Positions 1 through 9,027 of a stretch of DNA of 64,000 nucleotides are shown here, piece by piece. Position numbers and translations under genes: made by a program. The stretch is from the NCBI RefSeq assembly GCF_019212185.1, contig NZ_CP078138.1, forward strand, positions 2,586,501-2,650,500, in the 5' to 3' direction. A model generated the notes under the pieces. It worked only from the letters and a program-made list of their open reading frames with translations, was not told where the DNA came from and did not search any database. Each line of letters begins with the position of its first letter. Within the stretch, counting starts at the first letter, position 1. The DNA is from Pseudomonas fluorescens (GTDB taxonomy: Bacteria; Pseudomonadota; Gammaproteobacteria; Pseudomonadales; Pseudomonadaceae).

Positions 1-51
1 TATCTCCAGGTGACGTTTATTCAGGATATACGCGTTGTCGGCTATCGCTAG
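1..51 (+). CDS. possible 3' end of an unidentified gene
   Basis: Frame 1 is open from the window edge and ends at a TAG at 49-51, giving 16 residues that end in VVGYR. This may be the C-terminus of a gene whose body lies outside the window. It is too short to assign to a family and could be chance. Confidence 0.25.
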   Translation, partial: YLQVTFIQDIRVVGYR

Positions 52-418
52 CAGCGGAGCTCCCACAGAGATCACAAGAACTGCGGTCACAGCGAAACAT
101 GTAGGAGCTGGCTTGCCAGCGAAGAACTCAGCGACACCGCGTCATCCAGAATGAACGCGGTGTCTGGGCGTTTTTCGCGAGCGAGCTCGCTCCTACAATG
201 GTGTGTTGTATTGCCGCGGCCACCGCCGGCCTTGTGGTCGACCACAAAACCTGTAGGAGCCAGCCTGCTGGCGATGAGGCCATCAGCTCACACCGCATCA
301 ACTTCATCGCTAGCATGCTCCCCCAGAGGTGCTTCCCCAGATTCTTGATTTGCATCAAGGCCGGCAGCACGCGAGAGGATTAGATTGAACCTGCGCCCCT
401 CACTTCCCGGAGATCGGC
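52..418. repeat. intergenic region with three REP elements
   Basis: No gene is supported here. REP units are seen at about 101-124 (GTAGGAGCTGGCTTGCCAGC type), 176-200 (the inverse-facing GCGAGCTCGCTCCTAC type) and 251-276. The first two face each other as a BIME pair around a short spacer. Such units are common between Pseudomonas genes and may form hairpins that affect transcript ends. Confidence 0.75.
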
Positions 419-640
419 ATGGCCAAGCATTTCCCCGACAACCCCAGCCACCCCGAGCGCATCTGCTGGGGCTGTGACCGCTATTGCCCGGCCAAATCCC
501 TGGCCTGCGGCAACGGTGCCGACCGGACCATGCATCCGGTGGAGGTGTTTGGCGAGGATTGGAATGCGCCGAACGACTGGGGCCTGGCCGCAGCCACCTC
601 CGAGCAGGCTGCAGAAGCCCCGTTGATCGTCAAATCCTGA
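419..640 (+). CDS. DUF3079 family small cysteine-rich protein
   Basis: The 73-residue product begins MAKHFPDNP and has the DUF3079 signature: HPERICWGC, then YCPA, ACGNG and a later FGEDW. Four cysteines in the first 33 residues (CWGC, YC, AC) suggest metal binding, but no function is established for the family and none is inferred. There is no signal peptide or membrane segment. It is a single-gene unit between the REP-rich region and the convergent T6SS module. ATG at 419 is the natural start because the family motif begins almost at once. Confidence 0.85.
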   Translation: MAKHFPDNPSHPERICWGCDRYCPAKSLACGNGADRTMHPVEVFGEDWNAPNDWGLAAATSEQAAEAPLIVKS

Positions 641-707
641 GCGTCGCCCCCCCGTAAATCGCCCGCCAACATCCCTTCTCGCCATCACCACTCGGCGTTT
701 CATTGCA

Positions 708-1796
708 TCACCCGTGAGGGTTTGGAGCAGAAGAGCACGGTGAGTCGGTTTTTGCAGGTGTTGGTGGTTTGCCGGTGGCCGGGTCGAGGACCATGGCGTT
801 GGCCAGTTGCTGGATCAGCGCCGGGCTGGGCTTTTCCGGGGGGATGTTGGCGAGGCGTTCTTCGAGCCATTGCAGTTTGCCGTCCCAGGCGGGGAGTTTG
901 GCGGGGGGCAGGGGGACGATGTCGTTGAGTTCCGGGACTTTGGGATTGACGTAGGAATAGCCATAGAGCACTTTCCAGATCTTCTCGTAACGTTCGGCAC
1001 GTTCGAGATCTTCGGTTTGAGCGAGGTAATGCAGTTGATCATCTGGCTTGGGGCCTCGGAAACTTTTTGCCAGGAAAGAAGCAGAGGTACTATCACCGGC
1101 CGCAACTCCTAACTGAAAGGCTTCCATTGCCTCTTGATATTGTCCATCAGTCGATAGGTGAACACCCAACACTCTTGCTGCTATGCCGTGACCTTGCGCT
1201 GCAGCACATTGGCGCATTGATAAGGCTACTGTTGGCGCAATACTGATCGGTGCCAACTTCTCGGCTATGTCGTACTGAGCCTGGGCATTGCCCTCATCAG
1301 CGGCTTTTCGGAAATAACGCAAGGCCATCTCCGGATCCTGTTGCAGGCCGGCCGAACCCTGCTTCAAAAAAATCCCCACGAAGTAGTAACCCGTCGCCAC
1401 ATTCTTATCGATCAGTTGTTGGCTGAGGCGCAGGTGCTCTTGGCCACGTAAGCTGAAGTTGCCGCGCATCGCGCCGTTCTGCAGGTTGATATTGGCCTTG
1501 AAGTGGCCGTTCTCGGCGGCAATGCGATACAGACGCTCAATCTCGGTATCAACAGTTTTATCTTGCTTGAGCACGTTGTTTTTTTGCAGCCAGCGAGCGT
1601 ACTGGAACAGCACATCAGCCTCGGCAGAAGCCGCGGGAATCTGCTCATGGGCGCAGGTGAAATCCAGCTTGGCCTTGATTTCACTCAGTGGATTCAAGGT
1701 TACTTCCGGGGTCGAACGGCCGCTGTCGCAAGCAACCAACAGCAGGCTCGACAACAGGAGTAACCCGCTCATCCGGCATACACGGTGGACGGTCAT
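708..1796 (-). CDS. Sel1-repeat lipoprotein, shorter tandem copy, probable Tle5 immunity protein
   Basis: The 362-residue product starts at the ATG whose translation begins MTVHRVCRM, with AGGAG about 10 bases upstream. A lipoprotein signal follows, with lipobox LVAC near residues 22-25. The mature protein carries Sel1/TPR-like helical repeats (for example YFRKAADEGNAQAQYDIAE). It is closely similar to the neighbouring gene at 1814-3100 along nearly all its length but ends shortly after LDPATGKP, lacking about 85 C-terminal residues of that copy. It sits last in the vgrG-phospholipase D operon. In P. aeruginosa the PldB (Tle5b) effector is followed by Sel1-like immunity proteins (Tli5b), so periplasmic protection against the phospholipase is inferred. 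The shortened tail may mean altered specificity or decay. Confidence 0.8.
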   Translation of the reverse strand: MTVHRVCRMSGLLLLSSLLLVACDSGRSTPEVTLNPLSEIKAKLDFTCAHEQIPAASAEADVLFQYARWLQKNNVLKQDKTVDTEIERLYRIAAENGHFKANINLQNGAMRGNFSLRGQEHLRLSQQLIDKNVATGYYFVGIFLKQGSAGLQQDPEMALRYFRKAADEGNAQAQYDIAEKLAPISIAPTVALSMRQCAAAQGHGIAARVLGVHLSTDGQYQEAMEAFQLGVAAGDSTSASFLAKSFRGPKPDDQLHYLAQTEDLERAERYEKIWKVLYGYSYVNPKVPELNDIVPLPPAKLPAWDGKLQWLEERLANIPPEKPSPALIQQLANAMVLDPATGKPPTPAKTDSPCSSAPNPHG

Positions 1797-1813
1797 ATCC
1801 GAATCGCTCCTCA

Positions 1814-3100
1814 TCATCCGAGCAACTTCCAACCCGGGTAGATAAGGGTGGGGGTTTTCTGCGGGGACAGCGGCCACATGCGTGTGCGGTAGTAAGAGCA
1901 GGCCACGGGCGGCAGGATCTCGCCTTGTTTGAAGTAGCGAGTGTCGGGGTGCACATCCAGGATGTAGCGCTCATAGTTGAACGAATCGACCGTCCAATAA
2001 CCGCTTTCCGGGCAGGCTGAACCGGCGGTGCAGGTCGGTCCGTGAAAACTCGCGTCGCGCAACGCGGGAGAACCGGGCATAGGTTTGCCGGTGGCCGGGT
2101 CGAGGACCATGGCCTTGGCCAGTTGCAGGATCAATGCCGGGCTGGGCTTTTCCGGGGGGATGTTGGCGAGGCGTTCTTCAAGCCATTGCAGTTTGCCGTC
2201 CCAGGCGGGGAGTTTGGCGGGGGGCAACGGAACGATTTCGTTGATCTCGGGGACGCTGGGGTTGGCGTAGGAGTAGCCATATAACACATCACCAATTTTC
2301 TCGTAACGCTCGGCGCGCTCAAGATCTGCATCGTGGCCCAGGTAATACAATTGATCATCCGGCGCGGGACCTCGAAAGCCATTTTCCAGAAATGAAGCTG
2401 CGCCGCTGTCGCCCGCTGCTACCCCTAACTGGAACGCTTTAAGAGCTTCCTGGTAGCGCTCTTTAGTCGATAAGTAAACGCCCAATGCTCTTGCCGCTTT
2501 GCCATGACCTTGCGCGGCAGCACATTGGCGCATTGACAAGGCTACTGCTGGCGCAATACTGATAGGAGCCAACTTCTCGGCTATGTCGAACTGAGCTTGG
2601 GCATTGCCCTCATCAGCGGCTTTTCGGAAATAACGTAAGGCCATCTCCGGATCTTTCTGCAGACCGGCCGAGCCCTGTTTCAAGAAAATCCCCACCAAGT
2701 AATAACCAGTCGCCACATTCTTATCGATCAGTTGCTGGCTGAGGCGCAGGTGTTCCTGGCCTCGCAGACTGAAATGCCCACGTATCGCTCCGTTTTGCAG
2801 GTTGATATTGGCCTTGAAATGACCGTTTTCGGCGGCAATGCGGTAAAGACGCTCCATCTCGACATCAATGGTTTTATCCTGCTTGAGCACGTTATTTTTT
2901 TGCAACCAGCGGGCGTACTGGAATACCACGTCGGCCTCGACAGGAGCCTCGGGGATCTGTTCATGGGAACAAGTAAAAGTCAGCTTGGCTTTGATTTCAG
3001 TCAGTGAGTTCAAGGGCGTTTCCTGGCGCGAAGTCGAGGAAGTGCTGCTGGAGTCGCAGGCGACCAGCAGCAGGCAAGAAAACAGTAGGAGCAAGCGCAT
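1814..3100 (-). CDS. Sel1-repeat lipoprotein, full-length copy, probable Tle5 immunity protein
   Basis: The 428-residue product starts at ATG 3100, which overlaps the phospholipase stop (TAATG), indicating translational coupling. MRLLLLFSCLLLVAC is a lipoprotein signal with cysteine at residue 15, so the protein should be membrane-anchored and face the periplasm. Sel1-type repeats fill the middle. A C-terminal part of about 85 residues, with ESGYWTVDSFNYERYILD and ending PGWKLLG, is absent from the downstream paralogue. Tandem Sel1 proteins behind a Tle5-type effector match the P. aeruginosa PldB immunity arrangement. The immunity role is inferred from position and family; the lipoprotein nature and repeats are visible. 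Confidence 0.85.
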   Translation of the reverse strand: MRLLLLFSCLLLVACDSSSTSSTSRQETPLNSLTEIKAKLTFTCSHEQIPEAPVEADVVFQYARWLQKNNVLKQDKTIDVEMERLYRIAAENGHFKANINLQNGAIRGHFSLRGQEHLRLSQQLIDKNVATGYYLVGIFLKQGSAGLQKDPEMALRYFRKAADEGNAQAQFDIAEKLAPISIAPAVALSMRQCAAAQGHGKAARALGVYLSTKERYQEALKAFQLGVAAGDSGAASFLENGFRGPAPDDQLYYLGHDADLERAERYEKIGDVLYGYSYANPSVPEINEIVPLPPAKLPAWDGKLQWLEERLANIPPEKPSPALILQLAKAMVLDPATGKPMPGSPALRDASFHGPTCTAGSACPESGYWTVDSFNYERYILDVHPDTRYFKQGEILPPVACSYYRTRMWPLSPQKTPTLIYPGWKLLG

Positions 3101-5004
3101 TAGTCGAGGTCCGACAGGATGGCTTCGTCGTAATAGAACTCGACCAGAGGGGCGTAGGGTGCCCGCTCCTCTGATTGAAGAGTTTTGTTGAGGTCGATGA
3201 TGTCCTGCCAAGCCTTGAATGCTTTACCCGCATCATCCTGCACCCCCTTCCCATCCGTATGCAGATCCCACAACCGCCTGCGTAACGCCTGGGTCACACT
3301 CGCCCACTCATGGGCAATGTTCATCTCGCTGTCGACCTGCATGCTGCGGGTGTTGATGTTGGCCGAGCCGTGGGTGGTGAAGACGTCGTCGACGATCATC
3401 AATTTGGAGTGGATGTACACCGGCATCCAGGGTTTTCCGGCGGGCGAATCGGGCGCCACCAGCGAGCACACATGGACGTTCAGGCCCGGGATTTTGGGTT
3501 TTTCTTTGAAGGTTTCTTTCTCGATTGCTTTGATTTTTTCTTCGAGATCGGCCATCCGCCAGCGGTTGTTGTTGGCCGCCTCCTCCCGAGCCTTCCAGGC
3601 CTTGAGGCTGCTCTCGCCGTCGGTGGCGGCATCGGTCAAGGTGGTGAGGGCGATCAAGGCCCTGCGTTCCAGCAACTCACCCAGAGTGGGTGCTTCTACT
3701 GCGGCCTGGGCTTTTGCCTGTTCGATGCGGCGCAGTTTTGTGACCTTGGGCATGGTGTCGCCGCGCCCCAGGCTTTCGAGCATGCGCTGGGTGTTGACCG
3801 TGCCCTTGCCGATACCGTCATCGGTGGCGTTGGTGATCACGAACAGGTGCAAGGCACCATGCAGGCCGGGATCGCGCCCGTCCAGCGTCTGTTTGGCAGC
3901 GTTGTGCTTGATCAGGTCGGCCAGCGGTGGCCACCGGAAGTACTGGTTTTCGATGTAGATGAACTGGGTCGCATTGTTGGCGGTTTGCAGATAGAGCCGC
4001 TCGATGTCGCGCTTGCCTTCCTGGGGCTGGGTGCGCAGCAGTTGCGCCAACTGGCGGGTCACGCCGGGCTTTAAAGGCAATTGCGGGCCAATGAGTTTGG
4101 CCTGGCGCAGGATGAACAGGTCTTCTGTGGTTTCCTTGCGCCAGGCAATGGCGAAGTTGTGGTGCAGGTGTTCGAGGATCGGGCCGCTGATCTGGCATGA
4201 AATGTCCTGACGCGGAGTGGCACCGCGCGGGCCAGCATCGGGCGCGGGTTTTTCTTTGTCTGAACGTCGCAGGGCCGAGTGCTGGTTGGTGTCCCAATAC
4301 TCGTCGAGCATGTTGTGACCCATTACAAAGCCGATAGCACTGTCGGGCAGTTCGTAGTCGACAATTACCGTCTTCTGATGGTGGGTCGCGGTGGTGGTCA
4401 ATATCGCCAGCGTCGAGGGACTTAACTGCGGGTCGAGGCTTTTGTACTTCGCCTGGTGGGCAATTTCCGTCCTCTCGCTGAGGTTGAATCCACGGCTGAC
4501 GAACACCGGCACATTGCGCGCCATGAGCATCGCCGGTGCCAGGTGGTCGCTGTGGGCACATCGGGAAAACCACTGGCGGTCGAAGGCGTATTGCTCATCC
4601 GAAGAAGGTTGCAGCTTCCGGTCGTAGAATCGGTAAGGGCCCTTGCCGGGCAGATTGGCCTCCCCGGCATAACCTGCACTGTTGAATGGCATCTCCCAGC
4701 CCAGCAGCCGCACCTCAACCCCTTTGCTGGCTTTTTCCATCAACAAGTCTCCGATGCACGGCGCCTTGCCATCGCGGATAAAAAACATCGAGGGCTGGAA
4801 GCCCCAGCAGATGATGTCCACCGACTTCTTCGCCTGGGCGATGGCCAGGTGCACGGCGCGAAAGGTTTCCTCGCCATTGATCAGCGGTTCATAGGTGGCC
4901 TCCAGCGGATGGTATTCGGTGCGCTGCACGTACCAAGGGGCGGTGCAGGTCGCGGTCTGGGTGTGCTGCAAGGCGATGGGCACGATGATGTCGGCTTGGC
5001 TCAT
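3100..5004 (-). CDS. phospholipase D family T6SS effector (Tle5-like)
   Basis: A 634-residue protein with two HKD motifs: HQK at 209-211 with Asp216, and HSK at 532-534 with Asp539 followed by HGSANINTRSM. Both are intact, so phosphodiester cleavage of phospholipid head groups is expected. No N-terminal signal peptide is present, as usual for T6SS cargo. The ATG overlaps the vgrG stop (ATGA) and its own stop overlaps the start of the first Sel1 lipoprotein, so effector, carrier and immunity are coupled. This layout matches the Tle5 (PldA/PldB) antibacterial lipase group. The call rests on the catalytic motifs plus context; subfamily a versus b was not resolved. Confidence 0.92.
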   Translation of the reverse strand: MSQADIIVPIALQHTQTATCTAPWYVQRTEYHPLEATYEPLINGEETFRAVHLAIAQAKKSVDIICWGFQPSMFFIRDGKAPCIGDLLMEKASKGVEVRLLGWEMPFNSAGYAGEANLPGKGPYRFYDRKLQPSSDEQYAFDRQWFSRCAHSDHLAPAMLMARNVPVFVSRGFNLSERTEIAHQAKYKSLDPQLSPSTLAILTTTATHHQKTVIVDYELPDSAIGFVMGHNMLDEYWDTNQHSALRRSDKEKPAPDAGPRGATPRQDISCQISGPILEHLHHNFAIAWRKETTEDLFILRQAKLIGPQLPLKPGVTRQLAQLLRTQPQEGKRDIERLYLQTANNATQFIYIENQYFRWPPLADLIKHNAAKQTLDGRDPGLHGALHLFVITNATDDGIGKGTVNTQRMLESLGRGDTMPKVTKLRRIEQAKAQAAVEAPTLGELLERRALIALTTLTDAATDGESSLKAWKAREEAANNNRWRMADLEEKIKAIEKETFKEKPKIPGLNVHVCSLVAPDSPAGKPWMPVYIHSKLMIVDDVFTTHGSANINTRSMQVDSEMNIAHEWASVTQALRRRLWDLHTDGKGVQDDAGKAFKAWQDIIDLNKTLQSEERAPYAPLVEFYYDEAILSDLD

Positions 5005-7721
5005 GGGTATTTACCTTCCTGGTCGCTGTGGGGGTTCAGCACCGCTTCGTAGCGATCGCGGTGATCCGTGTGGGAGGAGGGCGCGGCGTATTCGTCATCG
5101 CTGACCTGGCCGGGGTGGTTTTGCAGCCCGGCATTGGCCAGGTGCGCTTGCTCGGGATTGCGGTACTCGGTGGGCACCGGCACGCCGAAGGACACGCCAT
5201 TGCTCAACACCATGCGGTAGCTGCGGGTGACCACTTGATGGTCGATGAGCACCGAGCCGCTGTCGTCAAGGACCCCGCGTTGCAGCTCCGCACCATCGGC
5301 GTACAGCGTGTAAGGCATGCCTTCCCAACCCCGACCAGATGCATTGGGCACACGCGGCACGCTGAGCCGCACCTGCTGCTGTTGGGACAGGCTTTTTGGG
5401 TAGTCCGGATGGGTCGCTTTGATGCTCGCCGGGCCGGTGAAGAACTGCCTCGCCGATTTCACCCGATAATCCCCCACCGTCCCCGACTCGATGCCGCACT
5501 CATCCAGGGTGATGTAGCTACCGCCGGCATTCAGGGTGATTTTCTTTTTCGCGGTGATGCGGATTTCGTCTTCGCTGCTGCTGATCTCCAGGCCGTGGCG
5601 GGCGATCAGTTCCAGGCGGTCGTTTTGTGCCTGAATCTGCACCGGGCCCTGGTTGGCGATCAGCTTGATCCCGAGCTTGCGCACGAACAGGCTCAGGCCT
5701 TCGCCGACGCCGATGAACAGGCGCTTGACCACGCTGAGATCGGCCTGGCCACCGGCGTTGAGCATGAGGTTGTGCTGGGCCGCCAGTTGCAGGTGTTGGC
5801 CGCTGGTGAGGGCGATGCCCTTCGGTGCGCTGAGCAGCACGACTTCTGATTGCAGTTGCTTGAGGTCTTCGCGCAGCAGCTTCAGTTGTGCGCTGACGTC
5901 CGCCGGATCGGCGTTGGCGGCCTGGGCGTCGACCGAGAGTTTTTGCAGCTGTTCGCCGGCCTGTTGCAGGCGTGCCACGGCGCTGTCCATTTCCAGCACC
6001 GGGCCTTGCGCCTTGGGCTGCGCATCCGCACTGATAAAGATCCCCTTGCCGGCCCGAATCACCCCCCAATCATCGGTCCTCAGCTCAACCCCTTCCCCGC
6101 GCTTCTGTTTCTTGGCATCCACCAAATGCCCCAGATTCAGCTGACTCTTGCCGCCATATTCCGTGCTGAGCTTGACGTGCTCCTGCCTGCGCAAATCCTC
6201 CATGCGCAATTTGTTGTTGGCCGGGGTGCGCAGGACGTTGCGGCTGTGGTCGCGCTTTCTGTCGGTGATGACGTCGGGGCGGTCGCTGTCGTGCAGGGCG
6301 TGGGCGATGTAGGGGCGGTCCGGGTCGCCTTCTTCGAAAGCGATCGCCACTTCGGTGCCGAAAATCAGCGGTAGATGTAGGCCGTAGGTGTCGCCGGCGT
6401 AGGGCCGGGCCAGGCGCAGCCAGCGGCTTTCGCGGCCTTGGGGCCAAGTGTCGCGGTCGAAAAGGAATTTGACCCGGTAGTAGCCATGGCCGTCGAGGTA
6501 GGCATAGGTGTCGCCGGCGGAGTGGCTGCTGATCCGCGCAGGAAGTGTCCCGACCATTTGTGGTTTTGGCAGTACGGGCGGACGGAAGCAGATGAAGTGG
6601 TCGTAGGGCATCGCCTCGAAGTGGGCGATGAAACTGGCGTCGCGGGCAGCGCAGGTGCGCAGGTGGGTGATCACCGCGCCTGGGCGAAAGGCCTGGGGGG
6701 CGCCTTCAGGCATGTTCAGCACTTGCCCGGGGGCCAGGGTCGGGCTGTCGGTGCTGCCGCTGAGGCGGGTGCGTTGGTTGAGAAAACGCTCGTGACGCAG
6801 GCGGGCAAAGTGGTAGCCGCTTTCGCTGGCCAGGCTTTCGAATTGGTACAGCTTGTTGCCCAGTTCGCTGTAGGGCAAGCCGTAGTAAAACGCCTCGCCA
6901 GAGGTGGTCTTGTCGTTGCGAACCTGATTGACGTCGCCATCAAGGTAGGCGCGGGCATCCAGCGGTTTATAGCTGCGGAAGGTGATGTGTTTTTCCACCA
7001 CCTGGTGGCGGGTCTGCAGGTTCCACACGCTGTCCTGATCGCCGCTGCTCAGGCCCGTGAGGCCGCGGTACGGCAGCTCGATGTCGAATTGATAACCCTT
7101 CTGTTCATCGTGAAATTCCACGACGTCATGACCGGTTGTCGGGTGGCAGCCGATGCGGTACCAGATGCCGACTTCGGCGAGCAGACGATGAATAAAATCC
7201 AGGTCGCTTTCGTCGTACTGCATCACCTGCTCGCGCCGCGGGTACTCACGCACCAGATGGAACGGGCAGTCGAAATGCTCCATGTCGTGACGGCCGAGCA
7301 GGATGCTTTTGACGATTTCCGGCACCGACTGCTGTTGGTAAATCCGGCTCTGCTTACCGCGCCCGGCCAGGGCCAGGCGCGGTTGCAGGGTGACCGAATA
7401 GCGCGCCTCGTCGCGGCTGGCGGATAGGCGCTGAAAGCCGGTGATCACCCCATAAAAGGTGCGCAAAAGCGTGGACACCGGGGTTTGAAAGAACACGAGA
7501 TTCTTCACCGGCGGCGCGTGCAGGCTGAACCAGGCACGCTGATTGAGCACCTGCTCGACGCTGATGTCCTGCTCGGCGCTGGTGAATTCAATGGTGTAGA
7601 GGAAGGGCTGACTCAGGCCTTCGACGCCGTCGAAAGTGAGGACGTCGATGGGGGTCTTGAGGTTGTTGATTTCGAGGGTGTGGCGGCTGTGGTTGTAAAA
7701 TACACGCGGACTGCTGGACAC
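5001..7721 (-). CDS. vgrG: VgrG, T6SS spike protein with C-terminal extension
   Basis: A 906-residue spike when started at GTG 7721 (AGGGAAG eight bases upstream; product SSSPRVFYNHSRHTLEI). An earlier in-frame ATG at 7889 exists, but the family normally begins near this point. The N-terminal half is the gp27/gp5-like region (LTFDGVEGLSQPFLYTIEF; RWLRLARPYAGDTYGL; VAIAFEEGDPDRP). A DUF2345-type repetitive beta region follows (LNAGGSYITLDECGIESG). From about residue 782 to 850 there is a small beta domain (PYTLYADGAELQRGVLDDSG ... MVLSNGVSF) that looks like the transthyretin-like domain of some VgrGs, then a polar tail. It lies directly upstream of, and overlaps by four bases, the phospholipase effector it probably delivers. 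No other T6SS structural genes are present, so it is an orphan vgrG island. Confidence 0.93.
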   Translation of the reverse strand: MSSSPRVFYNHSRHTLEINNLKTPIDVLTFDGVEGLSQPFLYTIEFTSAEQDISVEQVLNQRAWFSLHAPPVKNLVFFQTPVSTLLRTFYGVITGFQRLSASRDEARYSVTLQPRLALAGRGKQSRIYQQQSVPEIVKSILLGRHDMEHFDCPFHLVREYPRREQVMQYDESDLDFIHRLLAEVGIWYRIGCHPTTGHDVVEFHDEQKGYQFDIELPYRGLTGLSSGDQDSVWNLQTRHQVVEKHITFRSYKPLDARAYLDGDVNQVRNDKTTSGEAFYYGLPYSELGNKLYQFESLASESGYHFARLRHERFLNQRTRLSGSTDSPTLAPGQVLNMPEGAPQAFRPGAVITHLRTCAARDASFIAHFEAMPYDHFICFRPPVLPKPQMVGTLPARISSHSAGDTYAYLDGHGYYRVKFLFDRDTWPQGRESRWLRLARPYAGDTYGLHLPLIFGTEVAIAFEEGDPDRPYIAHALHDSDRPDVITDRKRDHSRNVLRTPANNKLRMEDLRRQEHVKLSTEYGGKSQLNLGHLVDAKKQKRGEGVELRTDDWGVIRAGKGIFISADAQPKAQGPVLEMDSAVARLQQAGEQLQKLSVDAQAANADPADVSAQLKLLREDLKQLQSEVVLLSAPKGIALTSGQHLQLAAQHNLMLNAGGQADLSVVKRLFIGVGEGLSLFVRKLGIKLIANQGPVQIQAQNDRLELIARHGLEISSSEDEIRITAKKKITLNAGGSYITLDECGIESGTVGDYRVKSARQFFTGPASIKATHPDYPKSLSQQQQVRLSVPRVPNASGRGWEGMPYTLYADGAELQRGVLDDSGSVLIDHQVVTRSYRMVLSNGVSFGVPVPTEYRNPEQAHLANAGLQNHPGQVSDDEYAAPSSHTDHRDRYEAVLNPHSDQEGKYP

Positions 7722-7913
7722 AATTCGTACTTCCCTGGACTGGTTTAGAGTGCTCGGGAAGGACGTTTCCCACCCTCGATAAAGCGCTGGAAGGCTTTCA
7801 CGAAGGGGATAACTGTGGGTATCAGACGTTTCCGGGTGGTTCGTAGGATGGGTCTTTATCTGGCAGTGGCAGGGTGTCAGACTTTCCAAGCGTCATCGGC
7901 ACCCCGTGACCAT

Positions 7914-9026
7914 TCACCTCCCTAAATCAACCACGACCGCACTGGTCGGCCGCGAGCAGCACAGCAAAATACTCCCGCCCTGCGGCACATCCAGCGGCTC
8001 TTCAAAATACTCCACCGACCCTTGGCGCAGCGATACCTGGCAGGTGTTGCACAGGCCTGCCCGGCAGTTGAAGGCTGGGGTCAGGCCGGCCTGTTCAGCG
8101 AGTTCCAGCAGGGAGTGGCAACCCGGGTCCCAGGCCACTCGCTTGCCGGAGGGCAGGAACTCGACGCTCAGTTCACCCTCGAGCAGAGTGGGGGGCTCAA
8201 CTATCGGCGCAGCAGGTGCGCAATCTTCATCTTCCTCAAGAATGGTCGCCGGGCCGAAGAATTCGTAGTGGATGCGCCCGGCGGCGATGCCCAGGCTGCG
8301 CAGCAGGCGCCAGTTGGCCTGCATGAACGGGCGCGGGCCGCACAGGTAAACGTCGTAGTCGTCCAGCGGCAGCAGCTGTTGCAGGGTTTCGCGGCTGATC
8401 AGGCCCTGGCTGTGGAAGGCCGGCTGGGCCTTGTCCTCCGGAGTCGGATTGCGGTAGCAAAAGTGCGCGGTGATCCCCGGACGGCGGTCGGCCAGAGCCA
8501 GCACTTCATCGCGGAACCCATGCACCGCGCCATTTTCGCAAGCGTGGAGGAAGTACACCGAGCGCAGTGATTCGCGGCTCAATCGGTGCAGCATGCTGAG
8601 CATCGGGGTCAGGCCGACGCCGCCGCTGAACAGCAGCACCGGGCGCGGGCTGTCTTCATCGAGGACGAAACTGCCGGTGGGGCCGGCGATCTCCAGGCTG
8701 TGGCCGACCTGCACTTGATCGTGGAGGTAGTTGGAGCCCTGGCCCGCCGGCAGGTCCGGGCGGTCGAACGGCGCCGGCTCGCGCTTCACCGAAATGCGCA
8801 ACCGCGCCGGGTCCGCCGGGTCGCCGGACAGGCTGTAGTTGCGCACGGCAGTCACACCATCGCCCAGTTCCAGACGCACCACGAGGAACTGTCCGGGGCG
8901 AAAGTGCAGGTGGGAAACACCGTCGGCCGCCTCCAGTACGAAGGAGGTGATCACCGCGCTTTCGGCTCTTTTCTCAACCACCCGATAGCGTTTGAACCCG
9001 CTTGAGGTGTGCAAAGGCGTGCCCAT
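7914..9026 (-). CDS. oxygenase reductase, FMN/FAD-NAD-2Fe-2S (VanB/HmpX-like order)
   Basis: A 370-residue flavoprotein. The flavin-binding RNYSLS motif lies in the first third, the nicotinamide-binding GGVGLTPMLSML in the middle, and a C-terminal plant-type 2Fe-2S domain carries CRAGLCNTC with a later Cys. This order is usual for reductases that feed Rieske oxygenases. The ATG is one base after the stop of the Rieske oxygenase gene, so the two form a matched oxygenase-reductase pair that passes electrons from NAD(P)H through flavin and iron-sulfur to the oxygenase. The substrate cannot be read from the sequence. Confidence 0.88.
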   Translation of the reverse strand: MGTPLHTSSGFKRYRVVEKRAESAVITSFVLEAADGVSHLHFRPGQFLVVRLELGDGVTAVRNYSLSGDPADPARLRISVKREPAPFDRPDLPAGQGSNYLHDQVQVGHSLEIAGPTGSFVLDEDSPRPVLLFSGGVGLTPMLSMLHRLSRESLRSVYFLHACENGAVHGFRDEVLALADRRPGITAHFCYRNPTPEDKAQPAFHSQGLISRETLQQLLPLDDYDVYLCGPRPFMQANWRLLRSLGIAAGRIHYEFFGPATILEEDEDCAPAAPIVEPPTLLEGELSVEFLPSGKRVAWDPGCHSLLELAEQAGLTPAFNCRAGLCNTCQVSLRQGSVEYFEEPLDVPQGGSILLCCSRPTSAVVVDLGR

Positions 9027-9027
9027 C

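Noticed and set aside
7722..7889. Extension of VgrG to the upstream ATG at 7889
   Set aside because: The extra 56 residues do not resemble VgrG, and a GTG with AGGGAAG fits the family start better.
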